Shown here piece after piece: positions 35,050 through 44,035 of a stretch of 64,000 nucleotides of DNA. Positions within the stretch are counted from its first letter, which is position 1. Every line of letters begins with the position of its first letter. A program made the translations under genes and the position numbers. The DNA comes from Microbacterium sp. (lineage in GTDB: Bacteria; Actinomycetota; Actinomycetes; Actinomycetales; Microbacteriaceae): positions 1 to 64,000 of the forward strand of contig NZ_JAPSHY010000018.1 in the NCBI RefSeq assembly GCF_031179285.1, in the 5' to 3' direction. The notes below the pieces were generated by a model. The model worked only from the letters and a program-made list of their open reading frames with translations, made no database searches and had not been told where the DNA came from.

Positions 35050-35893
35050 CATCCGGACCGTCGCCGGAGCCGGCCTCCGCGGGGTGCGCAGCACCTCGGC
35101 CCGGCCCCCAGGCGAGCAGCACGAGTCCGGCCAGGGCCACGGCGACCACCAGCTGCGTGATGAGAACCGCCGGATCCTCGGACGGGAAGAACGCACCGAT
35201 CGCGTTGGCGGCGAAGTGGATCAGGATCGCCGCCCACACCTGGCCGCCGAGCCGCTCGGACACGAACAGGTACACGAGCGACATGGGCACGCAGGAGAGC
35301 ACGAACGTGAGCCCGCCGAGGGTGAACAGTCCGGTCTGGTACTGACCGGTGCCCGGCAGGAAGTACAGCGGGATGTGCCACAGCGCCCACACCGACCCGA
35401 GCACCACGGCCGTGCGAATCGGAGTCCAGTGCAACCGCAGTCTCGGCTGCACGAACCCCCGCCACCCGAACTCCTCGGCGATGGGCCCGGCGATGAGGAA
35501 CAGCACGACGAACAGCAGCCCGCCGCCGAAGCTGGCCAGCACCTCGGGAGCGTGGATGGCGGCGGCGGTGATGCTGGCCGGATCGATGAGCAGGTTCGCG
35601 ATCACGGTGGGCAGGATGCCGAGGACGAGCGCCGCGGGCAACCACAACCAAGGGGCGGCGACGCGCCGCCGTGGGACACGTCGCCGGCGACGAGACCAGA
35701 CGAGGAAGACGATCAGGGCGGCCAGGGAAGGACCCGACGTCCCCACCCCGAAGACCCACAGCCCTGGCCCGCTGCGAACGTCCCATCCGGTGAGCAGAAG
35801 GATCAGGAACGGCGCACCCGTCAGGACGGCGGTCGCGATCGCGAACAGACCGAGGTCTGTGCGGACGGGGCGGGAAAGTGTGCTCGACATCAT
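35006..35893 (-). CDS. CPBP-family intramembrane protease
   Basis: A 295-residue membrane protein with about eight hydrophobic segments. It has the CPBP (Abi/CAAX-like) motif 'GPIAEEFGWRGFVQPRL' (EExxxR) and, further on, 'ALWHIPLYF' and 'ILIHFAANAIGAF', which supply the membrane-embedded histidines. These are glutamate-type intramembrane proteases. Start is at the double ATG 35893/35890. It is a single gene, convergent with the NIPSNAP gene. Confidence 0.88.
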   Translation of the reverse strand: MMSSTLSRPVRTDLGLFAIATAVLTGAPFLILLLTGWDVRSGPGLWVFGVGTSGPSLAALIVFLVWSRRRRRVPRRRVAAPWLWLPAALVLGILPTVIANLLIDPASITAAAIHAPEVLASFGGGLLFVVLFLIAGPIAEEFGWRGFVQPRLRLHWTPIRTAVVLGSVWALWHIPLYFLPGTGQYQTGLFTLGGLTFVLSCVPMSLVYLFVSERLGGQVWAAILIHFAANAIGAFFPSEDPAVLITQLVVAVALAGLVLLAWGPGRGAAHPAEAGSGDGPDVSRGVGSRQAATAA

Positions 35894-35977
35894 GGCTGTA
35901 ACGCTCGCAGCGGCCTCGAAAGGGGTCAATGCTACGCGGGTATGGTCTTCGCTGACCTGCCCCGTACCGGGGTGGCG

Positions 35978-37027
35978 TCAGCCGAGCTGTCTCACGCTCC
36001 GAGTGCCGCCCTCGCCTGCCGAGGCGACTTGAGCTCGCCACCACGGTGTCTCGATGAAACCCCGCTTCATGAACACCAGCTCCATCGACGCGTTCCAGCC
36101 CCGCACGCCCTTCAGGTGCGCGATCGTCCCCGTCAGGAAGTCGTGGAGGGTCTCCGTGCTCGGGAGAATGATCTCGCAGTACAGCGAATTCTCCTCGAGT
36201 GCAGCCGCGAGGAACCTCACGGAGACGTGCTGCGCCAGCGTCTGCGCGACAGATGAGATCCTCGAGGGTTCGACCCGGAGGATCAGCAGCGTCTCCGCAC
36301 TCATCCCGAGAGCGGACGCCGGCACCATCGTCACCGTGGTGAGGCAGCCGGCGCTGCGCATGCGCTCGTACCGACGTCGCACGCTGCTCTCGTTCATGCC
36401 GAGTTTCGTGCCGATCGACAGGAACGACGCCCGACCGTTATGCCGCAGTTCCTCGATGATCGCCCGGTCGGCGTCGTCGAAGTGACTGGGGTCGCAGGTG
36501 TTCGGCGCCGGCATGTAGGACTTCGGGTCGCTCGTCGCCTCGGCATGAGCGTCGTACAGCTGACGACCCCAGTCGAAGCTCACCTTGTACGTGTGCACGA
36601 CGAGGTCGCTCCGCCAGCGCTCGACTCCGGGGATCGCCTGGAGGTCGGTGAGCACGTGCGCGTACGTCGCGGAATCACCTGGGATCACCACCTCTGCGAA
36701 CACATCGAACTTCCCGGTCACGAGCGTCACGAACCGCACGTACGGAGAACCGATCAGCTCCTGGGCGACCCCCAGCTGCGAGCCGGGGGTGCAGTTGATC
36801 CGCACGAAGAACGTCTCCACGTGCCCCTCGCTGCCCAGTGTCGGAACGATCCCGACGCGCACGACGCCCTCGGCCAGCAGCTGCTGGCCGCGCCGGGTGA
36901 CGGTGGAGACGGAGGCGCCGGCGAACTCGGCGATGGAGGTCCAGCTCGCCCGCCCATCCTGCTGCAGCGCGACCACGATGCGACGATCGAGGTCGGTCAC
37001 TTCCCTCGCGATTCCGATGCTGCTCAT
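35978..37027 (-). CDS. Double-module Lrp/AsnC-family regulator
   Basis: A 349-residue protein holding two AsnC-type units. The first has an HTH ('LDRRIVVALQQDGRASWTSIAEFAGASVSTVTRRGQQLL') and a RAM-like domain. The second has 'FDDADRAIIEELRHNGRASFLSIGTKLGMNESSVRRRYERM' and a second RAM-like domain. Standard Lrp proteins are about 150-165 residues and dimerise; a tandem protein would act as a built-in pseudo-dimer. The ATG at 37027 overlaps the stop of the prolyl-iminopeptidase-like gene as ATGA, making this the last gene of the uptake operon. It may respond to an amino acid or peptide product and bind the paired repeats at 43963-44016. Confidence 0.88.
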   Translation of the reverse strand: MSSIGIAREVTDLDRRIVVALQQDGRASWTSIAEFAGASVSTVTRRGQQLLAEGVVRVGIVPTLGSEGHVETFFVRINCTPGSQLGVAQELIGSPYVRFVTLVTGKFDVFAEVVIPGDSATYAHVLTDLQAIPGVERWRSDLVVHTYKVSFDWGRQLYDAHAEATSDPKSYMPAPNTCDPSHFDDADRAIIEELRHNGRASFLSIGTKLGMNESSVRRRYERMRSAGCLTTVTMVPASALGMSAETLLILRVEPSRISSVAQTLAQHVSVRFLAAALEENSLYCEIILPSTETLHDFLTGTIAHLKGVRGWNASMELVFMKRGFIETPWWRAQVASAGEGGTRSVRQLG

Positions 37028-37923
37028 CGAGTCGGCGGGTACACCCGGTGCAGGAACCCGCGCACGGTCCTGGTCCACGCCTCCGCCTCCTCGATCTGCG
37101 GGGAATGCCCCGACTTCTCGAACACCACCATCTCCGAGTCGGGGATGAGATCCGCGATCACCTGGCTACACGATACTGGCGTGATCCAGTCGGCCCGCCC
37201 CACGGTGATGAGTGTCGGCACCGCGATCTCGGACAGGCGTGGTTTCAGATCGTAACCCGGCAGGTTCACCGAGAACGCGTAGTTGTGGGCGCGGTAGCGG
37301 TAGGGGGTGGCCTCGACCTTCCGCTCCACCGCTTCTGGGTCGTAGACGAAGTCGTACAGCGGCAGGATTTCGCGCCAGCAGTCCTTCAGATCCTCGTCGT
37401 CGCGGACCTGACCGAGGTCGATGCGGTCGAATTTCTCCATGTCGATGCGCACGCGATCCGAGGCCAACGCGTTCTCTCGCGCCAGATGCGCGTTGGAGTT
37501 GTCGGCGGACGTGTCTCTAAGCACCATCGCGGCGACCCTATCCGGATACCGCAGGGCATACTCCATCGCCATGAATCCGCCGTAGGACCCGCCGGCCATC
37601 ACGATCCTCTCGGCGCCGACCCATTCCCGCAGCCCGTCGATGTCCGCCGCCCACTGCTCGTGGCTGTACGTACCGTTTCCCTCGCTCTGCCCGCTCCCGC
37701 GCGCATCGAAGACGACCACGCGATACTCGTCCGCGAGCCGGCCGAAGCTCGCCCGCGGTTCGGCTCGGGAGCCGAGGCCCGGAGCACCGTGGTGGGTGAT
37801 GATGACCGGGGCGTCGTCGGGACCGAGCACCTCGACCGCCAGATGGTTGCCGTTGATCTCGACCCACTCATGGTCGCTTGTCGCGGCGGCGAACTCCGGG
37901 GAGACCGGCGGGGTGGATGTCAT
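37024..37923 (-). CDS. Alpha/beta hydrolase, prolyl iminopeptidase-like
   Basis: A 299-residue serine hydrolase. Motifs: oxyanion loop HHGAPG (44-49), DARGSGQSEG (73-82), nucleophile elbow GGSYGG with Ser113, acid region 'VGRADWITP', and His in 'EKSGHSPQIEE'. The DxRGxGxS and GGSxGG combination is that of prolyl iminopeptidases and relatives (S33), which release N-terminal proline; other esterase roles are possible. AAGAGGA precedes the ATG. It lies between the M24-fold gene and the regulator in the operon. Confidence 0.85.
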   Translation of the reverse strand: MTSTPPVSPEFAAATSDHEWVEINGNHLAVEVLGPDDAPVIITHHGAPGLGSRAEPRASFGRLADEYRVVVFDARGSGQSEGNGTYSHEQWAADIDGLREWVGAERIVMAGGSYGGFMAMEYALRYPDRVAAMVLRDTSADNSNAHLARENALASDRVRIDMEKFDRIDLGQVRDDEDLKDCWREILPLYDFVYDPEAVERKVEATPYRYRAHNYAFSVNLPGYDLKPRLSEIAVPTLITVGRADWITPVSCSQVIADLIPDSEMVVFEKSGHSPQIEEAEAWTRTVRGFLHRVYPPTR

Positions 37924-37970
37924 ATCGTCCTCTTCTCGGGATCAGGGGTGGTCTGAGGGGCGCCGGGGCG

Positions 37971-39149
37971 TCAGAGCGGGATGGTGCAGTCGTCAAGACC
38001 GCGGGGGAAAGTGGTCAGCGCTTCTGCTCCGTGCTCGGTGACGAGCATGCTGTCGCTGATGCGGTATCCGGCATGACCAGGGACGTAGATCCCCGGTTCG
38101 TTGGAGACCACCATCCCCGCCTCGATCACTGTCGCGTCGCCGTCTTCCAACCAGGGAGCCTCGTGCATTCCGAGTCCGATCCCGTGCCCTTGGCGGTGCC
38201 GGATGTACTCGCCGAGCCCCGCCTCGCGGATCACGTCGAGACAGAGGCGGTTGGCGTCCCGGCATTCGAGCCCCGGCCGGATGGTCTCGCGACCGACCTT
38301 CTGCGCGGCATGGATCGCGTCGTGGTACCGGCGCTGCTCGACGGTCGGCTCGCCGAGCACGAAGGTGCGCTCTCCCTCGATGAAACGCCCGCCGACCGCG
38401 CATCCGAGCGACAGCATGAAAGTGTCCCCCGCCTTCAGGCGATTGACCGAGGGCAGGCCGTGCGGGAATGCCGAGTTCGCGCCCGAGTACACGAGCCCGC
38501 CCGCCAGCAGCGATGCGACGACCACGTTCTGGTGCTCCGCATACATCAGAGCGGTTCCCGCCGCTGTGACATGGCGCTCGAGCTCGGCCTCGGTCGGCAG
38601 CTCTCCGCCCGCAGCGACCGAGTCGGTGACGAGTGCGACGCCGGCCGCCAGCATCCGGTCGGTGATGCGAGCAGCCTCGCGATGGAGCGCGATCTCCTCG
38701 GGAAACTTGACGTATCGCGTCCGCGCAAGCAGGTCGGAAGCGACAAGTTGGGCGTTGCCCATCGCCGCCCTGGCGGCGGCGAGACGCGCGTACGGCATGG
38801 TCGAGGCGAAGCCGACGCGCCCCCGCGGCGACACTGCGGCAGCGAGGACCTCGAACGGGGCGACGACACCCGGGTACTCGAAGAAGGCCACCAACTCGGC
38901 GCGGGACGACTGCGACTGCGCGTACTCGCGTTCGAGCTCCGGAAGCATCATCACCACGCGTCCGCTCGTTTCGAGCCAGACCGCGACCGGACGTTCGGAG
39001 GGGTGATGGAAGAACCCGGTGAGGTACGCGATGTCCTCCGGGTGGTCGGTGAGGAAGGCGTCCAATCCTTCCTCGGCCAGGCGCTCGCGCACCCGGCGCT
39101 GCACGTCGTCGAAGAACTCGGGAGCCAGTCGCTGGTCGAAAACGGTCAT
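37971..39149 (-). CDS. M24-fold (pita-bread) hydrolase with altered metal site
   Basis: A 392-residue protein with a creatinase-like N-domain (1-150) and a pita-bread C-domain. The conserved 'SGANSAFPHGLPS' (His230), 'GHGIGLGMHE' (His322) and 'SNEPGIY' (Glu351) are present. Of the five dimetal ligands of M24 peptidases, the first Asp is Ser247 (LSLG in place of DxG), the second is Glu258 and the last Glu is Ser365 (GYRISDS in place of RxED). It may thus bind one metal or none, as in creatinase, and is probably not an ordinary Xaa-Pro peptidase. Ten bp separate it from the permease gene upstream. Confidence 0.82.
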   Translation of the reverse strand: MTVFDQRLAPEFFDDVQRRVRERLAEEGLDAFLTDHPEDIAYLTGFFHHPSERPVAVWLETSGRVVMMLPELEREYAQSQSSRAELVAFFEYPGVVAPFEVLAAAVSPRGRVGFASTMPYARLAAARAAMGNAQLVASDLLARTRYVKFPEEIALHREAARITDRMLAAGVALVTDSVAAGGELPTEAELERHVTAAGTALMYAEHQNVVVASLLAGGLVYSGANSAFPHGLPSVNRLKAGDTFMLSLGCAVGGRFIEGERTFVLGEPTVEQRRYHDAIHAAQKVGRETIRPGLECRDANRLCLDVIREAGLGEYIRHRQGHGIGLGMHEAPWLEDGDATVIEAGMVVSNEPGIYVPGHAGYRISDSMLVTEHGAEALTTFPRGLDDCTIPL

Positions 39150-39158
39150 GTCGGTCTC

Positions 39159-40058
39159 CTAGCGGGCAAGATGGCGGGGGTTGCGCGCGTCGTTGTATGC
39201 GATCGACAGGAGCGTGGCGGAGAGCACGAGGATCAAGATCGCGACGGAGGGGAACAGCGTCAGCCACCACGCGCTCACCATGGCGCCGGCCTGCTGCGCT
39301 TCGTAGAGGATGCGACCCCACGACCAGGTGGTCGGGTCACCCAGTCCGAGGAAGGCGAGTCCGGCCGCCGACAGCACCGCACGCGATGCCGTGACGACGA
39401 CGGACACCACGACGACCGGCGTCACGGCAGGCAGGACGTGGCGCGTGATGATCCACAGCGGAGACGTCGTCATGAGCCGGGAGGCATCGACGTACGGCAG
39501 TCCCACGACCGTGAGCGCCTGCGACCGGACGAGGCGGGTGACCTCGGGCCAGGAGAATGCGGCGACAACGAGGATGATCGTCGAGGTGCTGGGTCCGACG
39601 AGAGCCGCGATCAGGATCATCAGCGGCAGCACGGGCAGCGAGAGAGTCATGTCGACGATCACGCTGATCACACTGTCGAGCCGGCGGAAGTACGCGCCGA
39701 TCACGGCGATGATCGTGCCGAACACGATCGCGATCACGGAAGCGGCCACGGCGACGAGGACGCTCTGCTGCGTGCCCCAGATCACCTCGGCGAAGACGTC
39801 ACGACCGAGCGCGTCGGTGCCGAACCAGTGCGCACCGCCCGGTGGACGAAGGACATCGGGACCGTAGCTCGCGGGATACGGTGCGATGACCGGCGCCGCG
39901 AGCGCGATGATCACTAGCAGAACCAGCAGATTGAGGGAGATCATGCCGAGGGGATCACGGCGGAAGGCGCGCCAGGTGTGGGCGCTCGCGCGCTCGCTCC
40001 CCGACGCTGCCGGCTCGGTCGGCACCAGGGGGACGGATGAAGGAAGCGGCGCGGTCAT
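39159..40058 (-). CDS. Peptide/nickel-type ABC permease, DppC class
   Basis: A 299-residue permease. A polar tail is followed by 'RDPLGMISLNLLVLLVIIALAAPVIAPY' and 'GTDALGRDVFAEVIWGTQQS', the DppC/OppC signature, and a permease loop including 'SLPVLPLMILIAALVG' and 'EVTRLVRSQALTVVGLPYVDASRL'. Six membrane segments are predicted. Its start overlaps the DppB-type gene by ATGA. Confidence 0.92.
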   Translation of the reverse strand: MTAPLPSSVPLVPTEPAASGSERASAHTWRAFRRDPLGMISLNLLVLLVIIALAAPVIAPYPASYGPDVLRPPGGAHWFGTDALGRDVFAEVIWGTQQSVLVAVAASVIAIVFGTIIAVIGAYFRRLDSVISVIVDMTLSLPVLPLMILIAALVGPSTSTIILVVAAFSWPEVTRLVRSQALTVVGLPYVDASRLMTTSPLWIITRHVLPAVTPVVVVSVVVTASRAVLSAAGLAFLGLGDPTTWSWGRILYEAQQAGAMVSAWWLTLFPSVAILILVLSATLLSIAYNDARNPRHLAR

Positions 40059-41017
40059 GAGGTCTTCACTCTCGGGTCCAGGTAGCCGTAGATGATGTCG
40101 GTCACTGTGTTCGCGACCACCACAGTCACGGCGAGCATGAGGAACGCGCCCTGCAGCACGGGAAAGTCGAGTTGCGTGACCGCCTCATAGATGCCGCGAC
40201 CGATCCCCGGGTACGCGAACACGGTCTCGGTGAGCACAGCGCCGCCCACGAGGAAGCCGAGTTGTAGACCGATGAGCGTCGTCGTCGGCAGCAGGGCGTT
40301 TCGCAACGCATGCTTCCACAGGATGCGGCGTCCGCGGAGTCCGTTCGCTTTCGCCAGCAGGATGTAGTCCTCGCCGAGCGTCTCGATGAGGGTGGAACGC
40401 ATCGTCAGCACATAGGAGCCGACCTGGATCAGCATCAGCGAGACGGCGGGCAGGACGAGGTGCTGGGCGACGCTCAGGTACCACTCGAATCCGTAGGTGT
40501 TGTTGGTGTACGCGCCGCCGATCGGGAACCAGCCGAGGTTCAGGCCGAAGACGAACAGGAGGAGGATCGCGACACTCGGGACGAAGAGGGACTGTCCCGT
40601 CACTCCGACGACCTGCACCGCCCGATCGATGAAGCGGCCCTTGCGGGCAGCGGCGACGACGCCGAGGGGGATGCCGATGAGGATGGTGAGGACCAGGGCG
40701 GTGATCGTCAGAAGCAGGGTCCACGGCAGCCGCTGCAGGAGAACGTCGAGCACGGGGATCGACTGCGTGAACGAGATGCCCAGGTTTCCCTGCACCAGTT
40801 GCCACATGTACAGGCCGTACTGGATCAGCAGCGGCTGATCCAGCCCATACTGCTCGAGGATGGTCGCCCGGATGTCGTCGGTCATGTTCGGACTCGCCAG
40901 CGCGAGTGCCGGGTCACCGGGAAGCAGACGCAAGAGCAGGAAGGTCACGGTCACGGCGAACCAGATCGTGAGCAGTCCTCGGCCTGCTTGACGGAGAATG
41001 AACGATGCTCGGGACAC
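40055..41017 (-). CDS. Peptide-type ABC permease, DppB class
   Basis: A 320-residue permease: 'FILRQAGRGLLTIWFAVTVTFLLLRLLPGDPA' start and 'EYGLDQPL'-type loop (EQYGLDQPLLIQY), permease loop 'LGEDYILLAKANGLRGRRILWKHALRNALLP', end 'IIYGYLDPRVKTS'. The GTG at 41017 with GAGGAAGG about 8 bases upstream is chosen. Upstream in-frame codons would add 39 charged residues and run back into the end of the binding-protein gene. Confidence 0.92.
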   Translation of the reverse strand: MSRASFILRQAGRGLLTIWFAVTVTFLLLRLLPGDPALALASPNMTDDIRATILEQYGLDQPLLIQYGLYMWQLVQGNLGISFTQSIPVLDVLLQRLPWTLLLTITALVLTILIGIPLGVVAAARKGRFIDRAVQVVGVTGQSLFVPSVAILLLFVFGLNLGWFPIGGAYTNNTYGFEWYLSVAQHLVLPAVSLMLIQVGSYVLTMRSTLIETLGEDYILLAKANGLRGRRILWKHALRNALLPTTTLIGLQLGFLVGGAVLTETVFAYPGIGRGIYEAVTQLDFPVLQGAFLMLAVTVVVANTVTDIIYGYLDPRVKTS

Positions 41018-41049
41018 CCGGGCGACCTTCCTCGAGAGTGCAGTGATTC

Positions 41050-42669
41050 TTATTCGACCGGGTGAGCGCTCGCGATCGAGAGCGGGTTCACGATCGAGAG
41101 GAGCTCGCTCGGCTTCGAGATGAAGCCGTCCCATTCGTCGCTGGCTGCGAAGAAAAGGTTCTGCGTGTACATGATGTTGTCGTACACCTGCTCATGCACG
41201 ATCTTGTTGGCCTCGCGCATGATCGAGATCTTCTCGTCCTCGTCGAAGGTGACCATGCCCTCTTCGATCAAGGCGTTCAGCTCCGGGTCGTCGACGTGGG
41301 TGTAGTTGATCGCGCCACCGGGAAGGTAGGACAGGGCGAAGTTCGTCACCGGGTCGTCCATGATGGCGAAGTTGCCCGCATAGATGTCGTAGTCGCCCTC
41401 GTTGGTCATCGACAGGTAGGTGTTGCGCTCGGTGCCCTGCAGCTCGATCGTGATTCCGGCCTCTGCCGCGCTGTCCTTCACCATCTGCGCCCACTGGCTG
41501 GTCACGCTGTCCTGCAGCGAGTAGATCATCCGGAAGGAGACTGGGAAGTTCCCGTCGGCACCGGCCGTGTATCCGGCGTCCTCCATGAGTGAGCGTGAGG
41601 TGTCCGGGTCGAACTCGTACTCCTTGACGGAGTCGTCATGGTATTTCGCGAGCACGGGCATCAGCGCACTGGATCCGGTGGACACCGCCTGCCCCTGCAG
41701 GACGACGGTGCGGATCGCCTCGTAATCCACGGCGTGGGCCAGAGCCTTGCGCACGCGTACGTCGGCGAGTTCCGGCCGCTCCATGTTGTACACGAGATGC
41801 GCGTATCCGAGGCCCGCCGCCTCGATGACCTGCAGCCCGTCGGTGTTGCTCAGCTGTTCGACCTGCGCCGGCGGCAGGGCGTTCGCGATGACGTCGATCT
41901 CGCCGCTCTGAAGGGCCAGGATCTCGGTGTTCACGTCGGGGTACACGCGGTACACGACCTCGGCTGGGCCAGGGACGCCGCCATCCACGAGCGGATAGTC
42001 CTCGACGCGTTCGAGCGTGTAATGCTGACCGACCTGGAAGTCGCTGAGGATGAACGGTCCCATTCCCACCCAGCCGCCGTCGCTGCCGTCGTTCGCGAAC
42101 TCAGCGATCGACCCCTTCGGATCGAACACGTGCTTCGGGACGACGACGCCCCAGAAGCCGATCTCCTCGACGATCGACGAATCCGGCTGGGTGAGAGCGA
42201 GCTCGACCCGCGTGTCGGACACGGCGGTGGCCGTCTCGAGGTTGCCGAGCTGGCCGAAGAACGTGCCAGGCGCCTGGTCGCGCTTGACCGCATTGAGCGT
42301 CCAAGCGACGTCCTCCGCGGTGAGGGGTTCCCCGTCGCTCCAGGTGAGGTCTTCTCGGATCTCGTAGAACCCAGTGGTGTCGTCGACGTAGCCCCAATCG
42401 GTCGCGACGTGAGCTTCCTTGGTGCCGTCGTCGCTGATGCTCAGCAGGTGCGGGTACATCAGGTTCGTGATCCACGAGTCCGTCCGACTATTTCCGAGCA
42501 CCGGATTGAAGTTGACGACGTCGGTCGTGGTGCCGATGCTGAGCGTCTCGTCGCTCGCACCGCCACCGCCGGACGACTCACCCGGCTCCGGCGCGGAAGG
42601 TGCGCACCCGGCGAGGCCGACGGCGAGAGCCGCAGCCGCGCCGAGGGCGAGGAACTTGCTGTGTTTCAT
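41050..42669 (-). CDS. Peptide-type (family 5) solute-binding lipoprotein
   Basis: A 539-residue binding protein with a signal peptide ending in the lipobox LAGC (Cys22) and a Gly-rich linker. Family 5 motifs: 'YEIREDLTWSDGEPLTAEDVAWTLNAV', 'VRKALAHAVDYEAIRTVVLQG', 'DPDTSRSLMEDAGY' and 'YDIYAGNFAIMDDP'. It should capture a peptide or peptide-like compound outside the cell. The ATG overlaps the upstream stop as TGATG, with GAGGAGG about 10 bases before. The DppB/DppC-type permeases follow at once, and a fused ATPase lies divergently at 44036. Confidence 0.92.
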   Translation of the reverse strand: MKHSKFLALGAAAALAVGLAGCAPSAPEPGESSGGGGASDETLSIGTTTDVVNFNPVLGNSRTDSWITNLMYPHLLSISDDGTKEAHVATDWGYVDDTTGFYEIREDLTWSDGEPLTAEDVAWTLNAVKRDQAPGTFFGQLGNLETATAVSDTRVELALTQPDSSIVEEIGFWGVVVPKHVFDPKGSIAEFANDGSDGGWVGMGPFILSDFQVGQHYTLERVEDYPLVDGGVPGPAEVVYRVYPDVNTEILALQSGEIDVIANALPPAQVEQLSNTDGLQVIEAAGLGYAHLVYNMERPELADVRVRKALAHAVDYEAIRTVVLQGQAVSTGSSALMPVLAKYHDDSVKEYEFDPDTSRSLMEDAGYTAGADGNFPVSFRMIYSLQDSVTSQWAQMVKDSAAEAGITIELQGTERNTYLSMTNEGDYDIYAGNFAIMDDPVTNFALSYLPGGAINYTHVDDPELNALIEEGMVTFDEDEKISIMREANKIVHEQVYDNIMYTQNLFFAASDEWDGFISKPSELLSIVNPLSIASAHPVE

Positions 42670-43877
42670 CAGACCCAAACCTCCTCGAGTACGCGCATGG
42701 TGTTGCCACCGACGACGGCGCGAATCTCGTCGTCGGAATAGTCGTGCTTCACGAGCCAGCCGATGATGTTGTAGAAGGCCTCCGCCGGGTTCTCGATGCC
42801 GTCGACGTACGGCTGCTTCTCGTACTCGACATTGGCATGCGCCTGGCCCAGCGAGAGGTTCGATGAGAAGGCGTCATGCAGTCCGACGTGGTCGCCGAAC
42901 AGGGTGTCAGGACCGAAGCTCACGTGCTCCAGCCCCACCAGGTCGACGCAGTACTGGAAGTGATCCATGACCGACTCCAGCGAGTGCTTCGGATGCTGAG
43001 GCGAGATGGTCGTGTGCGGTGCGGCCTCGATGCCGATCACGCCACCGCGCTTGGCGCATTCGATGATCGTCTCGTCAGTCTTCATCCGGTTGGTCGGCCA
43101 GAGCCCCCGCGCTCCCGCGTGAGTGATGAACACCGGCTTCTGCGAGTGCGCGATCACGTCGAGGCAGGTCTGGTCACCGGAGTGCGAGATGTCGATCGCG
43201 ATGCCGAGCTTGTTCATTCGCTCGACAGCACGCTCGCCGAAGTAGGTGAGTCCGCCGTCACCGCGCTCCTTCAGCCCGCCGCCCAGCATGTTGGCCTCCG
43301 AATACGCGATGCCCATCTGTCGTACGCCGAACCCGTAGAGCACGTCCAGGCGGTCGACCTCGTTCTCGATCATGGTCGAGGCCTCAAGGGCGAAGATGTG
43401 GGCGACGCGGCCTGTCTCGGCCGCATAGCGGATGTCCTTGATCGATTCGGCCTTGATCACGAAGTCCTGGTGCGCGAGGTCGGCCATCCGCACGCCGAGG
43501 TCGAACAGCACGTCCTGGTACTTCCAGCCGGCATCGCTGGAGATGCAGCAGGTCCCGTCCATGCCGTTGTCGAACACGGCGGTCAAGCCCGACCGGGCGA
43601 GACCCTGGTAGCCCGTGGGTTCGCGGCCCTGACGGATGTGGTCGCGAAGCTCGCCCATGTCCTCGGGGAAGACCTGCACGTGCTCGTGCAACGAGATCAC
43701 CGTTTCCTCGCGCAGCAGGCGCTCGGCACGTTCTTTCTGCGTGTCGCTGAGGTCGAGCCCGGTGTAAGCGGGGACTCGGCCGATCTGCTTGGCGTAACGG
43801 AACTCGCGGTAGTCCTTGCCGGCTTCGAGGTAGTCGTAAGCGGTGTAGCCGGTGTAGCGGTCTGCTTCTTCGAGCAC
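42669..43877 (-). CDS. M19 (renal dipeptidase-like) amidohydrolase
   Basis: A 402-residue cytoplasmic enzyme of the M19 family. Metal-site elements: Glu165 in 'IFALEAST', His232 in 'IDISHSG', His253 in 'FITHAGARGLW', Asp in 'SFGPDTLFG'. The usual N-terminal HxD pair is His64-x-His66 (ISLHEHVQ), a change that may shift metal or substrate choice. The family cleaves dipeptides, including some with D- or dehydro-residues. First gene of the uptake operon, starting at GTG 43877 with AGGAG 8 bases before. It probably hydrolyses what the transporter brings in. Confidence 0.85.
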   Translation of the reverse strand: MLEEADRYTGYTAYDYLEAGKDYREFRYAKQIGRVPAYTGLDLSDTQKERAERLLREETVISLHEHVQVFPEDMGELRDHIRQGREPTGYQGLARSGLTAVFDNGMDGTCCISSDAGWKYQDVLFDLGVRMADLAHQDFVIKAESIKDIRYAAETGRVAHIFALEASTMIENEVDRLDVLYGFGVRQMGIAYSEANMLGGGLKERGDGGLTYFGERAVERMNKLGIAIDISHSGDQTCLDVIAHSQKPVFITHAGARGLWPTNRMKTDETIIECAKRGGVIGIEAAPHTTISPQHPKHSLESVMDHFQYCVDLVGLEHVSFGPDTLFGDHVGLHDAFSSNLSLGQAHANVEYEKQPYVDGIENPAEAFYNIIGWLVKHDYSDDEIRAVVGGNTMRVLEEVWV

Positions 43878-43962
43878 GGATGCGCTCCTTCGGTTCTCGG
43901 ATGCGGTTGCGTCTCTCGCTCGACGAACGGGAGATTTCCTCGAATCTCGGTTATTTCGGCGC

Positions 43963-43985
43963 AGATGTCAACTGTTTTGAAGATT
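43963..43985. promoter_or_regulatory. Operator-like repeat, copy 1
   Basis: A 23-bp element with AGATGT at the left, CTGTT at the centre and ATT at the right end. It matches copy 2 at 16 of 23 positions. It lies in the 158-bp AT-richer divergent region of the peptide cluster. Confidence 0.5.
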
Positions 43986-43993
43986 TTCGGCCG

Positions 43994-44016
43994 AGATGTT
44001 TCCTGTTCGAAACATT
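43994..44016. promoter_or_regulatory. Operator-like repeat, copy 2 (palindrome)
   Basis: Contains the perfect palindrome ATGTTTC-N6-GAAACAT (43996-44015). Copy 1 lies exactly 31 bp upstream, about three helical turns, so both face the same side of the DNA, as expected for Lrp/AsnC oligomers. A CATACT -10-like hexamer follows, before the ATPase start. Confidence 0.6.
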
Positions 44017-44035
44017 TCAGAGGCATACTGTTGGC

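Noticed and set aside
37878..39917. 679-codon plus-strand open frame
   Set aside because: Shadow of the M24-fold and DppC-type genes; composition is that of high-GC antisense sequence.
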